Positions 1 through 15,100 of a stretch of DNA of 64,000 bases are shown piece after piece. The stretch's first letter is position 1. Each line of letters begins with the position of its first letter. The notes under the pieces are model-generated. The model was not told the DNA's origin, searched no databases, and saw nothing but the letters and a program-made list of their open reading frames with translations. The stretch comes from Luscinia megarhynchos (Eukaryota; Chordata; Aves; Passeriformes; Turdidae): contig JAPFBE010000003.1 of the NCBI GenBank assembly GCA_034336665.1, forward strand, positions 40,274,360 to 40,338,359, given 5' to 3'. The translations under genes and the position numbers were made by a program.

Positions 1-44
1 GTTTTTTCTATTTTTTCCCCTTTAATACAGCAGTGAATACTCAC

Positions 45-164
45 CTGCCTTCTCTGATGAATTCCTCTGCTGACTCAATCTGCTTATTGAGTTTCTTTAC
101 TTGCTTATAGAGAGAGAAGCATTGCTTATGGTCTTGGTCCAGTTTCAGACACTCCCGGACCTCA
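45..164 (-). CDS. DNAJC3: DNAJC3 coding exon 7 (last exon inside the window)
   Basis: 120 bp, residues 243-282 plus two bases of the next codon, encoding EVRECLKLDQDHKQCFSLYK and NKQIESAEEFIREG. The acceptor is GAAAAG| and the donor CAG|GTGAGT. A run of about 20 T (minus strand, plus-strand A-run near 191-212) lies upstream of the acceptor and may serve as its pyrimidine tract. Later exons with the J domain lie left of position 1. Confidence 0.93.
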
Positions 165-3100
165 CTTTTCACAGGAAGGTATGGAGAAGGGGAAAAAAAA
201 AAAAAAAAAAAAATCAACCAAAAAACTAGGTCACCACATACTATGAATTTTTACCTAGAGACACAATGCAGCATATATAAAGTGTCCAGAACAACACTTG
301 AGTTCTTTACACAAATCTCTCCCTTCATCCAAATATTAATATAAAGTGAGACGAACAAGAGTCTTCTAAAACATACAGGGATATTTATCTGGTTTTGCTT
401 TTAATTCTTTTGTATTGCCAAGCACACAAAAGATTAAATGTTACATGAGTAAAAGGATAAGGAATTATCAAAAAGTCATCCAGGACTGTCTGCAGAAATG
501 AGAGGCAAAAACTCTGCACCCCAAGCTCTTCATACTTGGATGTTCCCATACCTTTTATTTATTCTTAAGCTTATAGCCTTAACTTAGACATCTTCTGTTT
601 GCATCTTACGCCTAACTTCAATAGAGGTTTAAGGTTAAAAAAAAAAGCTCCACTAAAGGAAACTTAGAGAAGCTCTTCCTTCTAGGAGAAATACAATGAA
701 GACAGCACTTCAAAAGCAACTCCAATGGACAGAGACTCTGGCTTCTGTTTAAGGAAACAAGATGCCTGGAACCATTGATGGCTGATCTTGCCAAGAATAA
801 ACACAGGTGTCCTCATTGCCAATCCTTAGTTTCTAGAAAGGAACTTGCTTTATATGATCTAGATCACAGTTGGTTCTCCATCCAAACTCCACACAAGACA
901 TATGTCATGGTTTATCATGACCTATATAATTTTTTTTTCTGTCTCAATTATAATGATTATAGAAAATAGTAAAATTACCTGAGAGATAATTCATGGTCCC
1001 CCAGCTGATAATATATTCTGCTGATTTTATAGAAGGCTTCAGTATTATCATTCTTCAATTTGGCAGCAGCTTTCAAGTCACTAATGGCTTTGCTTGGTTC
1101 CCCTTCCTTTATATAACACTCTGCTCGAAGTTCCCGTAGCTCTGCATCCCAAACACAAACCTTGAGAAATCAAAATTAAAGCTTGTTTTTGGTCCATAAC
1201 ATATCACTTCTCTTCCTCCCCAAAACAAAAATCCCATTTAATTTCGCTTTGCCAACTGCAATAGCATAAGGTTCAAGCTGCATGCAGAGCTCATGAAATT
1301 AGCATCTCTGCTTCCTGGTGGATGCTGTGATGCACCTGCCCAAATAGAAAAACAAAGGCCTGAAAATTTTGTAAATGATTCAATGAACTCATGCAGAGAG
1401 ATGAATTAAATCTACTGGCACTGCTTAAACTAGGACAGTCTGTTGAGCCTCCAGGAAGGGGATATCAGAATCATAAATTATTGTATCTTCCCAAAAGAAT
1501 AGAAGTAATGAACAGCAAGGACCAAGCTGTTGGTTGTCCTCTAGGAAGAAGCCTGTGGGTAAGATGTAGCTCCACCAAGTTTGACCTTAATATCTGGATT
1601 TTAAGCATAAAGAGAGGTAAAATTGTCACAGTAAGGCAAAACTAATTACTCATGAGGAACTGCCTATCAAAATTTGGTTTAAGGAATTAAGTCTCTGTCT
1701 TATCAGTTGTTTGGAAACTATCATCTTAGAGGAGGCTTTCCTGCTTTTCCACATTGCCTCCCCATAAACCAATTCCCACACTGTGGCAGTTTCGTCACCA
1801 AAAGCTCCAAGGCTGTAAACTCCAAGTCAACAGCACTAATGTGTATGAGCAGAGTCACACAGTCTTCTAGTACATTTCTATATGACACACAAAATTCCAC
1901 ATGATTGAGTTATTTACACATGCACTATTGGGCTATCTATACCAATTACGACTGAACAAATACAGATATCTAAGGAATAAACTGAAAATTCAGCTAGCTG
2001 TCTACATTTTTAATTTTGTGGGGGTTTTTATCTTGTGTTACTTCATTTTCTCAAGACAAAAACTGTCTTCATATATGCAAAAAAAAAATAATCCAGGTTA
2101 AAAAAAACCTCTAACTCCTCTAACTTGGCAAAGCTTCACTGGTTTCAGAAAAATTTTTTCCCAGCTTCCTCAAGAATACCAAATTGTAGAAAAACAGCAA
2201 AGTATAATCAATAAAGTTATCTGTAATGGAAGTTTCACTGAAGTATCTTTAAGACAAACTATTATTCTGACTTCTTCTGAAGCTAGTGCTCAGCTCTCTC
2301 TTCTCTCCAACATCATTACAGACCACAGTGCTCAGCAAAACGAAACTGGTTACACCGAAGTTATTTTCACATCAGAGAAGAAACTATTAAACAAAAACAC
2401 ACAGATGTCAGACAGGAGCTCTTATTTCCTTTCACAGCACCATTTGACTTAACACTTACTGCCAAGATTTCATCAAGAAGAGAAATAGCAGCTTGGTAAT
2501 CCTCTTGCTGGTAGGCAGATAATGCTTGTGAATGTAGGCGCTGCAGCTCATCAGATTTTGTCAGCTGAGTCTGGGCTTCTTTTTCCTCATTATTACTGGG
2601 ATTGGATTTGAGCTGCAAACATGAACAAGGAGAGAGACTCAAATGCTTGTTCAAGGATCTCTTTCAGTCCCATTAATAATCAGATCATGGAGAACTGACT
2701 AAAGATGCAAATAAAGCAAAATGAGTTTCAAAACTCCACTGGAAGCATTTCTATCTCTGAACTTCAGAAGAAAGAAACATTTTGAGATATAATACAAGAT
2801 GTCAGAAGTCAGAGAAATCCAATTCTCCACGCTTCATCAATCAGCACTGGACACAACAGTCACTGTCTCTTCAGCCCTCAGAAGTCCTTTACCAGAATTT
2901 CCCCTGGGTTTTAAGACTTGACTATATCAAAGGAAAGAGCCTAAATGCTACATCAAAATCATGCACAGGTCCCACACTTTGTCTTCAATTCCTCTTTATA
3001 AATATTTTTGAAACTCATGAAGTTTTACATTTTAGCTGGCAAAGATTAAGTTGTACTTAGACCTCAGAATTCTCCTTTATTGCCTACACCGTCTTTCAGC

Positions 3101-6100
3101 AGGAGGAGAGGAATGCGATTGAAGAGTATTCTTTCTTTGTAGGCTGATTCCCAATATATGTATCATAAAGCTTTCCTTCCAGTTAGAACTCTGCCTGTAA
3201 GCCCTTGATGCTGTGCATCCACTCACTCCCTAAAATCGGGAGCCTGAAGCAGAGACAAATTTCTGCATCTGTAATTTTAAAAAGTACCAAGTCTACAAAA
3301 CTCCCTGAAATTCTGAACTCTTCAATTGCAGCTGACTTGTTTGATTTCTTCCTTAATTTCTCTGCATTCTCCTCTTAAAAATTAAGAGCCTTTGGTGTGG
3401 ATGAGACTTAAGCTTCCATAAAAACTCATGATAACACCGCAATTCTTAGACTCATGGTATGTTTCTTGCAATGTGGAATATGAAAAGCAATATTACAATG
3501 ATGGAGGCAAGTCCAGTAGTATTCAAGACCATTTGAGCGAATCATCCTAGGTAATTTTAGGTAGCACAACATGTCCAGTTAAGAACAGGGAAATTTTTCA
3601 AGGTATCATTCAAACAAAAGTGTTTTGTGTGCTACAGTATGATGAAAATACACACTCATAAGCTCTTACTAAGCAATTAGCATATTTCTATGATGTTTAA
3701 ATCAGAAACATTAACTGAAGCAAAAAGAAGCCTGTTCATTCAGATTGTGAAAAACAGCCTGAAGGGAACTGAGGGAACCTCCATGGTTTGTGGCATCTAA
3801 GATCAAGACATCCATGCACTCAAGGCCAGTGCACAGAGGAAAGCCCTGCCTTGGTAATATATCAGGTAACAAAGCTATAATGAGAGACAGAAAAAAAAAC
3901 CCAAGGAAATATTTAAATACCTTTTATTCTTTAACTAGGAAGTTACAGATGATCACTGTACCAGAGGAATGTATTTGGAAATCTCTATGTTACTCTGATG
4001 TGGTTAAGAGAGCGTCAAACACCCAGTTTGATTGCCTAGTAACTTAACCTAATTCAATTAACTTACAGGGCCATAAGACGGCCTCTCCCACCTACATACA
4101 AAATAATATTACACATACCAACTGACCATGGAAAGCTGGTGTCTAATATATTTTGCAACAGGCAAGGGTTTGGATGAGAAAGCAATTTTGCAGATGTACA
4201 GAGCTCAGTCACTTGGTCTTGGCTGACATCTAGTGGAGCTGGAAGCAGCACCTTTGATGTCGAGCTTTGAAGAGTTCGCTCTTCCAAGGCAGACAGAATT
4301 GTGTATTAGGACACCTCAATTTACAGTATTTATTGCAATAAACTGCAACTGTGAGCATTCTAGTCTTTTTTAAGACTGACTGTAATTTCAAAGAAATATA
4401 ACAATTTGGTCCTTTCCTCACTTTCCCATAAACAAGGCAGAAGTTCTGCTCTTATTCTGTACTTTCTACGGAATTCACCAACTCAAATGTTTGTCATTTT
4501 CTCTAGAACATTAGCAGAGTCACTAACAACACCGCAAGGCACACAATCAGGGCTCCCAGGATTTGCATTGCTTTTGTCACCTTTCCAGAAGGCCTTCCAT
4601 CAACTAAAGCATGCCAATATCCCTTTCATTTTCAGTAAAAATGCTTACAGATAAAATAAACATTCCAGGGCTTTCATGGCTTAAGGCCCTGGACACGAGT
4701 GTTGATGCACCCACAGACCTGTCCTGCTGACTTCTATTAATCAGAAACCAATAAACCAAACAGAAGGAACTTGAGGACATGAACACAACACCAAAGTTGT
4801 AGCAGAGAAATAATTACTATTCATATAGCATGAGCAACAAAATCACCAAAGGAATTCTGCTTACTCCTTGTTTCATGTGGAAAACCTGACCCATGTAAAA
4901 AAATTTAATCAGCTCTGACTCATCTGTTGGCCAAATGGAGAAGTTTCTAGAAATGCAGTATTGCTTGATTTGTGAAGGCATAAGTCTGAATCATACCCTC
5001 TTATCTAAACCTCACGACTAATTTCAGCCAACAGGAAAGTACAGTGTAAAAAAAATAAATAAAAAAAGATAGCTAAAAATAACACCTGAAGGCTGGAATC
5101 TCAAGAGGCTCTGCTCCCAAAAACGAATACTGCATCCTTTGCAGCTAGGCATTTCCACTGCCTGCTCTCACACTAGCACTGCCTCACAAGACAGTCAGTA
5201 TTGATATGCCATAGAGGGCAGGAATATACAGAGAAAATGCTTAACAATCATTAAAATATATTTAGGGTGCTCACCATTAAACTTTTCCCTGATACTATAA
5301 AATTATATAGAAAGACTTTGAGGACATTAATTTTCTTTTCATGAGTACACATTAAAGGATAGGTTTACCGTTATGTATGAATAATAACAATGTTTTTTTT
5401 AAGTTCTATACAAAGCCCATTGGTCTTACAAGCTGGGAAAGTTTACCTATCATCCTTCCCTCCATTCACATGGGCTGAATTTTTCTTGCTTTCTCTCCCT
5501 CAAAAATGACTGCATCTCCTAAACTGCTGAGATCCCTTTTAAGGTACATGACTACAAGAGAAGAGATGGCAAATTTGAAAGATTTAGAAAATAAGGGAAA
5601 TCTCTCAAAGAAACAGGTATTCTAGATAAAGATTTCAAGGCATGTAGCACAATTTAATCCACTCCCCATATGAATAATTTAACCCATTACAAATTACTAC
5701 TTTAATATTTACTTATTTTGCTTGAATATACATACTGTGCTTAACTGAAAATTATGCTCCTCAAAACAGACCACTTGACAGCTCTCTAAGTACACAGACA
5801 ATACTGTTCACAGAACAAAGAAAAATGGAAGTCATATTGAGGACTAATATGTTCTTTTCATAAATCAGCCTCTGCAAAGAAACTGTTTTACTTCAGACTT
5901 AAAGCCTGATTGAGTACTGAAACTATTTGACTGACCGAAGGCAGCAACTAAATCTTTGCAGCAGGTTTGGCAATAGGGAAAGATACTTGACAGTTGACTA
6001 AAGAAACAATTCCATATGCAGCATTAAGCAATACTTCAAGAAACAGCATCTGCAAAGAGATGCGCACACAGACTCACAATCAACACTGACGGTGTGTAAT

Positions 6101-9100
6101 TGCTACTGCAGCAACTGTGTCCTCAGTTAATCCCAGCTGAACTACTCTCTACCACATCTGCAGACAGCAGGGCTGCACTGCTATCAGACCACAAACTCCT
6201 AAGAAACTTACTGAGGAAGAAGCAGCCAGAGGTTCTGCTGTTACGCGAACTTCAGAATATGCTGCTGGAGCACTGCGACAGACACAAGAACTGCCCGGTG
6301 CATTTCTACCTTCAAGAGCCATTCCTCGCAGCTGTCCTGCGGAGCATACACTCTGGTTTTTGTCATCCACATTCACTACTAGGATTGCCATTAAACATCT
6401 GCAATCTGCACCACACAACTTTTTTCATCACTCTCTTCCAAGAAAGCCAAGAAGGCAGCACTTTGTTACATAGCAAATTCCTCTTGTTTTGGCTTAAGGG
6501 ACATGCCAGCTGTTCAAGCTAGCAACTCTAGAAGAGCAAGCAAGAATGAATAATGTGTCTTATTTATACTCATATTTACAGATTTTGTCCAGTAGAAAAA
6601 AAAAAAAAAACAGATTCACATTCTCTGAGGGCTTTTTTTCTAGAGTTAAATCAGTTTACCTTTGCAGCATAGGGCTGAAATGCACAAAAAACCCATCAAA
6701 ACTAAAAATAGCCCAAGTGAGTTTTAAGTGGCTAATATCCAGCTACATGTATATGGAAACAGCACAATTCCTGATCATGGAGAGAAAGTACTGTCAAGAC
6801 ATTCATAAAGATGGAAAACTCTGCAGATTAGGAGACAGAGAGGGATGCCACTGAAATGCATTGATTTATCTGCTCACTGACTAAATTAAGAGCCAACAAT
6901 TCTTTCGGAACCAGTAGAAAGAGATAGGAACCTGCAAAGGTTAATCCATGATGTCCCAGTGATTTTCCAGGGAGACAACAATATACTGATGCAAACTAGA
7001 GCTCAACTCTATAATTCGAGTCCCACATCACTTTTTTCTGAATGAAGGCTGCTCCCTAATACAGCTATCAGTAAGAAGAGATCATGAAGTGCCAGGCACA
7101 CACAAAAAAGACTTTCCAAAGTGCTACATTGTTTCAGGCAACACCCCATTTTATCTGCATCACTATACTGCAACTTCATTGGTCATTTATTCATACAAGG
7201 TTGCTTAGCTCCTAGGCCTGCAAAGAACAGAAAAGTAACTCAGGCCTAGATACCATATACTCTATAGACCCTCAGAGTTCAGATGTGACCTTGGCTCAGA
7301 ACCCAACCTTAGTAGTAATGTAGTTCAACACTTGTCTCCAACTTACCACATTTTTGAAATCATCCTCTGCTTCATCGAATTTTCCTTGCTTAAGCAGTAA
7401 GTGTCCTCTCTGTAATCTTGCCTGAAATGAAACATAACTCTTTATTTACAAATGGGAACTGAGTAAAGTATGAACACAAGCTTCATTTTAGTATAGTTAA
7501 TAAGCTGAAACTAAGATCATGACACCCATTCTGTCTTTTGATTTAATGATGTTCTTATAAGGCCTCTTTAAAGGCAAAGGACTGCTCTGCACCAGAACTG
7601 AGAGACAAAAAGCAGATAATTTTCACAGAAAGAACTCATTTGAAAAGTTTCACAAATCAAAGTGAATGTGACTTTACACCACTTTCCGTGATTATAACTG
7701 CTTACAGATTAAGTAAATAGCAGAAATAATAAACAATAAACAATTCCTACATTTAATTATTTCATTAAACCCTCACAGCAATAGAAGCTATGTAAAAAGA
7801 CAAGTCAATGTCAAGTCAAGAAGATGTCAATTTATAATATTTTCATACAACAGTGGATTTAACACTTGCTCCTTTATTGTCAGCTATACAGGACATGCCA
7901 CTGCCCACAAAAAATGCAGGTGAGAGAAGCAGTTGGAAGAGGACTCCAGCATAAGTTTCCAACAAGTGAGGCAGTCTCCATACAGGACACAGATTCAAGG
8001 AAGGGGTAAGCCAATCAGAACTTGTAACAGTCACACAAGAATATAGTGAGATTAGAACAGTGGAAAACAGATAACTCAAATCTAATGCAAATTAAGAGAA
8101 AAAAAACTCCAGAGACATTTGTGTGCTCTCTTCTCCCTGTCCCAAATGGCAAAGCCTTGGTGAACAACAGAATAACCGTGAGTGAGAGAAGTGTTTAGTA
8201 TAAATCCATGAACTTAGTAAAACTAGTAGTTGTTCAAGTAACTGTCTAGACTGTACTCAGCATAGTTGCAAATTAAGGCACATACACCATTGCTATTATT
8301 TTATCCACTTTAAAGCCCTCTGAAAGATAATGTATTTTCTATTCCTGTCAAGCAAAGTCTGAAAAAACCCCAAACGTTCTTTGAAGCAGTTTTTTTCTTT
8401 ACACTTGAACAATCTTCAATTCCAGTAATACTTACTGATGTGAAGTCTTGCTTTAATTCAACCACTTTACTTAAATCGCGAATTGCTGCTTTAGATTTGC
8501 CCATGGCTAAGTACACTGTGGCTCTTCTGTAATAAGCAATGTAGTTCTCAGAGTCTCCCTCTGCAAATGAACAAACAGTAATCAGAATACTATCTCAAAG
8601 CCACTGAAATTTCTGGTATGGTGGAACTGTAATGACTAAAAATAGATCATCTGACTTTTAAGCCACTGGAAATAATGGTATACATTAATAAGACATAAAA
8701 TTTGCAACATCATGCAAGTAGTATTTTCTATGCAGTTTAATTATTTAACAATAAAGATTACAGAAATACAGTAAATGGCAAATAATTGAGAGTGAAGGTC
8801 AAATATGTATGTGTTCTTCATCTTTATACGGGAGAACAGCCTCTATGTACTAATACTTTACTTCCAACTGCAGGCCTACATTTGAAAGCATATTAATTCA
8901 CCATTTTCCAGCCCAAGTGCTGATCACCATATCAGATAAATGCAAATATTCTCAAAATTACTAACGTTAGTGCAATGTCAACACAAACACAAACTCTTCA
9001 TATAGTTCATTGAAATATCAGCAACTTCTTTCTTTACTAATAAAGTGGGCACCAACATTCCCTCTCAGCAGTAGACAAATGCACACACATATCAAAACAT

Positions 9101-12100
9101 GAAGGCTAACTTCAGGGCCCAGACACTTCATGTTGTCTCCTGGTCAAAATTCCAAGATCCAGTGATTTTAACACTCTCCAAGCTAGCACATACACCTGCA
9201 CGAGAGGCAAACATCAGGCTTGGAAAACAAGAATAATATTCTTCACATTCTTCTCTATGCAGTACTTCACAGAAACAGGTGACAGTTACTGTGGGCTCTT
9301 AAAGAAAACTAACCACCAAAACAACCCAATGTTGGAAGATAGGAAACCTTTTACTATGCTATTAAAAACATAGCAATCAATCCAGAATTTGCAGACAGGG
9401 ACATCCATATCTGAAGAACAGGAGGAGTACTTTTCTCCCTCACATCATTTGAGGTTAAAGTTGAATTTCAAAATAAATGGAAGAAATAGCACCACCAAAA
9501 ATCTTATGATCAGCAACCAAGTTTCATAGCTGGCCTCCTCCACTAACAAAACACTAGTTCAGTTCCCACTGAGAAAGCTATCCGCTCTCTTCCTCTACAG
9601 TATCTTAGTTGTGAAAATGCTGATCTCCAGAGCTGAAATTTAATAGGAACTTCCATGCTGTATGCCTCTTTGTGTGTAAGATTATAAACGTAAAATAAAT
9701 TCACCTGTTACTACCCTTAAAAAAGAAAGCTGCATTGAGTCCTAAATGTGTAGGCTAGGTACAAATCAGCAGCTGAAATTAAAGAACTTTATTAATACAC
9801 AAAGGATGAAAGGTAAGAAAGAGCTAACACAGAAGCACGTTCCAGAACCAGATGATTATCTGACAGATAGTTTTGCCTCAGTACTCCAGTACTCCAACAG
9901 TAATGAACAGCAACTGACACTTACCCAGACAGAGGGCATAAGCTGGGATTGAAGGAGGAGTTGAAAATTTATCTGAAGAGAGCTAATATGGACAGTATTT
10001 TTCTTCTATTTTAGATGTTTGGAAAAAAAAAATAGACTGGCTGAGGCAAGACAGAAAGATCTATTTACCTCACCGTCTACAACAATGCGAGGAAAGAATT
10101 CTTACCTTCTCACAAGCACAGACGACAAACCATGCTTAAAATCTTCTAAAAAAGGCAAAATCCAAAGAAGAAGTCTGATGCAATTGAGGCAATCAGGCTA
10201 AAATCAGCAGCCAACTAAGAATCCCATAAGGGTCACAACTGAAGTGGTCACACCATGTTTCTACAAGCTGCTGAGTACAGCTGGCAAAGCAGTGGGTTTC
10301 ACCCAGGCAGGCACCTCACACCACTGCTGCCTCTACAGCATCACCAGGAACCACACAGCCACACACTGAACTGGTCTCTTCATCAAATCCAAGCTCAAGT
10401 TTGCCAACCAATAATAAAGGAAATAATCACACTGCAGCACTAACTGTGCACAGATCACACAGAAATGCTTCAGCAGCAACACACAAACCAAAGGAGTAAC
10501 AGACTGCATCTAGGTGGAACAAGGAGCATCCATAGCAAAGAAAAAAAAAAGAGAAGCTGCATCCTCCATTCTCTTTATATAAGGGAAATTGTTCTTTGAG
10601 AATGCAAAGAAAATATTAATAACTCAGAAATAACCAATGTTTCATTTACATCTCACTATTAAACCAAGGCATAAATAAAAAAAATTGAAAAAATAAAATA
10701 AAGGCATAAATAAAAAATAGTGCAACTCATCAATGTATAACATCTTAGTAATATTCTTTTCACAGAGGAAAAAATGCACTTGTACACGCTATAACAAAGA
10801 CCAACAACTTAAAACCAAACCATGCAATTAAGAAATTGTAGTGTTAATGGACACTGCTCTTTACTGGTGCTGTCTCTATGCTTCAATTAAAGGATTTTAA
10901 TCAGCTAAGTTGCTTTAAAATTCTTTAAAGCAAACATTTAACTTCTCAGTTTGTTGAAAATGCAGAACACCAAACATGAAAGAATTCATTGGCTGACTAC
11001 AAGAGGACAATTTGGCTCTCCACCGCCAATTCAGTAGCTCAAAGTTGCAGCATCAGTTTCATTGAGAGATCACCTGCTTCAAGATTTAATTAAGAGAAAG
11101 TAAGAAGAAAGAGAGCAACTATTTTAAACGTTGAGGTTTTTACAGCACTGGATAGGAGAAAGCATGGATAAAGTCAGCCTTTCAAAGACATACTCATACT
11201 TTGAAAAACATCATGAAGATGAAACCTGATCTTGATGGGATTAGACAGACAGGGAATACCTCATCAAATAATATCAGAGTCAATTATAATTCCTTTCATA
11301 TAGCTAGCTTCTAGAACAACAGTGACTTACACATTTATGTACTGTGTAGTTAATTTAACAGTTTTCTTTTATCAAAACCAAAGCATAAATATTCTACCGC
11401 ATCTCTGTTGGCTTCTGTCCAAACTGCTGTATAAAGATACCCTAACTTCTGTGACTCATGGAATGCAATTTGCAAAAAAGCACAATATTTAATGAACCAA
11501 AGAGTGGGAAAGAGTTACCTCCCTGAGATACGCACCTATAGCCGCATGAAAGTGAGACAAAGCATCTGCCAGCTGTCCAGCAGCCAATAATTTCTTCCCC
11601 ATTTCAAGCTGTTTTTCTACTTCTGCGTTTATTCCACATTCAGCTCCTTAAAGAAAACAAAAAAGATCAGGGCATTGAATTATAGACCAGTTTGATTATA
11701 GACCAGTTTGATTGTAATATACAGTGATAATACAATACATGTAACAAACCATTATTGACAGAGGCAGAAGCCACATCTTCCTGCATTTTAGGTAATCTCA
11801 GAGATCTTTTCCAACCTAACGAATTCTGAGATTCTGTGAAGAACCCTGCAGCCTAATAACCTCATAGCATGTCCCAATTAGGATATGTCAAAGCACACAA
11901 GAATCTGCTTTGCACCCCATTGTGACAAGGCACTGAATACCATCTACACATTCAGTAACATACTCTGACTTTCAATTTCAGAAGAATCTGGAAAGCACTC
12001 GTAACACACACATCCAGCAATTACACAAAGGTTCCAAGTTAAAATTCATGACCCTGATGGTAACATAATACTTAACCGAAAACTGTTTGGCTACTTAAGA

Positions 12101-15100
12101 GATTGGCTTCTCATCTACTTCACTTTTGTCTCCATAACTTCCAGGGCAAATGTCTACAGGACTGCAAGTTTTTGCAGACAATTACAATTCTCACTCCTTT
12201 TCCCTTTAACTAGTAGCACAAAAACCATACTAAAGTGGTAAGTCTTTGAAGTGCCAGTTTGAGTTTAAAGCTAATAAACTGCTGCTGCTCAAACAACAGG
12301 GAAAGACTACTGTTGAGAAGAAATGAGCACTCAAGCGCTCATATGTACATGCTGTACACATACCAATTCAACAACAGCTTTTTCATGCTTCCTGCAGTCT
12401 TCAGATCAGGGCAGAACTGCACTACAAATTACCCATCACCTTATGACTATTAAAAAACTTTCACACTAGAAAAATTTTCACTCATTAAGACGACACCCTA
12501 TGCCTAGATTTAAGCAAGGTAATATATTGAAATCCTGAATAAGCACATTACATTAAAACCCAATGATTTATAACTTATTTCACTCAGATTTTGCACTGAG
12601 CTGATTCAGACAGGCATTTTTATATTTAAAATGTCACAGCACTTCAAAGTTGTTTCTTAGAATCCAAATAAAAAAATGGAAATTACTTCATGAAGTCCCA
12701 AATTTCCAGCGAGCATTTTTGTTTAAGTAGATGGGAGTTAAAATTGCCTACATGATAAATAATTCTTATTTGAGGATCTTACTAAATGATTTATTTTAAA
12801 GTCAATTCTAGGTATGTAAAAAATGTATTCCCATTTTATGCAAATGTCCAATTTGCAGCAAAAAAGGACATTCTTCCTTGTTCATTTTGCTTTGCTTAAA
12901 GCTTCAATCATTAAGTAGTCCAGTGTCGTTTAAAATGAGTAAACAATGGAAATGGAATGAAAAACTCAGAACTGGAAAAAAAACCTCACCACAAATTTGC
13001 CTGACTTTGGAAGTGCACTAGCAGTAAAGCAGGTATCAAACTATGAACAGATTGCAGTATATAACATGACCTAATACCAACTCAAAACTCAAGTTTCATA
13101 TCTCCTGTGTTTCCCCACCACAAATACGTGAAATCTTTTAAAACTCAGTTTGGAGTGGTATCCTAAAATTTGGCTATAAATCACTCTTTGAAGAATCTTG
13201 CATCTACCCAAATATGGCATTCCATTCCCACAGTCTCAAGCATCCTTGTTTTACATTCAGTCACATCAGGAGAGCTCCAAGAATACATTTTTCCACAATA
13301 AGATATATCTACATAATTTGGTGTCTTTCAAACATGTTGTGTTCAGTGCAGTTTTAGAGTTACATAATACTTCGGGTGGAAGAGACATTTTTTTCCTTGA
13401 AAATAATGAAGATAATTAATAAAACAAACGAGAAAGGTGCCCACTGCTAGCAAACAAGTAATAAAAGCAAGGGCAACATGGATAAATAAAGAAGCATATT
13501 GTGAAGTCCTGAAGATTCCCCGTAGAATGAGACTAATTATACTTAACGTACATTAAACCATATATTAAACCTCGGCTCTGCAAGATGCTGAACATCATAA
13601 ATTGGTGCATGAATCTCCAGAAGCAGCCTGCATCATCAGCCTAACCATGATGAAAAGTGACATTCACCATAACTATTCACTCTGCACTGACCTGATAGCT
13701 GGGCTATTTATTCACAGAAATCTATTGCTTATTAATTTTCTGGCTGTAGGCAAACAATTATTCTAAATAAAGCAGTCCACAGAAAACATCTGAAAACTAA
13801 TAACAGAAGCACAGGAGTCCAAGGAGTCAAATTCTCTGCAACCTATTTGGGTACCTACATACTCTTTGGTCTGGGAATGAACCTAAGAACTAAACTGCAG
13901 CTGGAGCAAAAAACCCATCAAACCCCACTCCACAGAGCCCTTTCCAACAGATACACATTGGTGAGCTGGACACCACAGGCCCAGTTGAAGAAACTCTGCA
14001 TGCTCCACCAAGAAACGAAATTTACCCAAGAAATATGCAAGCTACCATTTATTTTTAAAACTTTAATGTATTTTAATTTGAATATCATTTCTAAAGACTG
14101 CCTAAATGTTAAATATTCACCCTGGGCCTCAAACAGCCACACACATGAGCCCAGGTGTTAAATTAAGTCAAATATTCTGGATAAATTCAGAGCCTGTAAT
14201 CTTTGCGCTGGGGCAAGAGTCTAAGAGTAAAACAAAAAAACCAAACCAACACAAAAAAACCAAACAAACATAAACCCTCAAACTATTCCCAGAAAATTGG
14301 TACTAACCCTGACAACTCAATGGACAACAATCAAAAGGTGCAGGGAAGATAAACAGGTGCAGCTAACCTGCTTTTCCAGTTAAATACACTCACTGCAAAT
14401 AAATTATAGCCTCCTGATAGCATTTTGGTTTTATTAGGATGATTGGTGCTAATATGTAGATACCTAAGTCTACAGACTTCAACTACATCCTTGCATAATC
14501 GGTCCCATTCACATTGCAAGGAACTCAAGAAAGCCCTGCAATTTGAAAACAGTTTCAAGATGTTACGATTGTCTACAGGCTCCTGTCTTCCCCCACAAAA
14601 TTTCCACCTACTTTTTGTAATTTTCGTTCCCAAGCTGAGTAAAAGATTATGAAAATAAACAGAATTAGTTTCTACTGTGTACCAAAACCACTTGTTACGA
14701 TGATAAAGAAGCAGCATGCATGTCACTAATCTTAACTGCATTCATCCAAACCTTTATTTTTCCCTCACAGAGGAGCTTAATCTTGTCAGCCTTATCCTGT
14801 CAGGAGAGTGGGAGATCCTGCTTTTGCAACATGTTTTTAATCAGAATGACCCTGAATCTTAAGTTTGCTGCTATTTTTAAACAGCTTGGTCTTTGCTTTA
14901 GGTATATTTGCTAACATGATTTTAAAGACCCACATTGAACTAAGTAAGATGTGGACAAGCACTGACAGTTTTAGAAACAACACTTCGGAGGTTTACAAGG
15001 AGCCTCGGAGCATCCAGTTGAGGTGTATGTAACTTCCACCCATCAAGTTTTCACTCCCTCCTTTTGCAAAGGAACTTGATAAACACAGCAAAGACTGGCA

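Noticed and set aside
6100..6522. 140-codon plus-strand open frame in DNAJC3 intron 4
   Set aside because: No recognisable domain, no splice context and no promoter; one or a few frames of this length are expected by chance in 64 kb of six-frame sequence.
9746..10201. Two adjacent short plus-strand frames in DNAJC3 intron 2
   Set aside because: Low-complexity charged peptides, no splice-site pairing and no similarity recognised.
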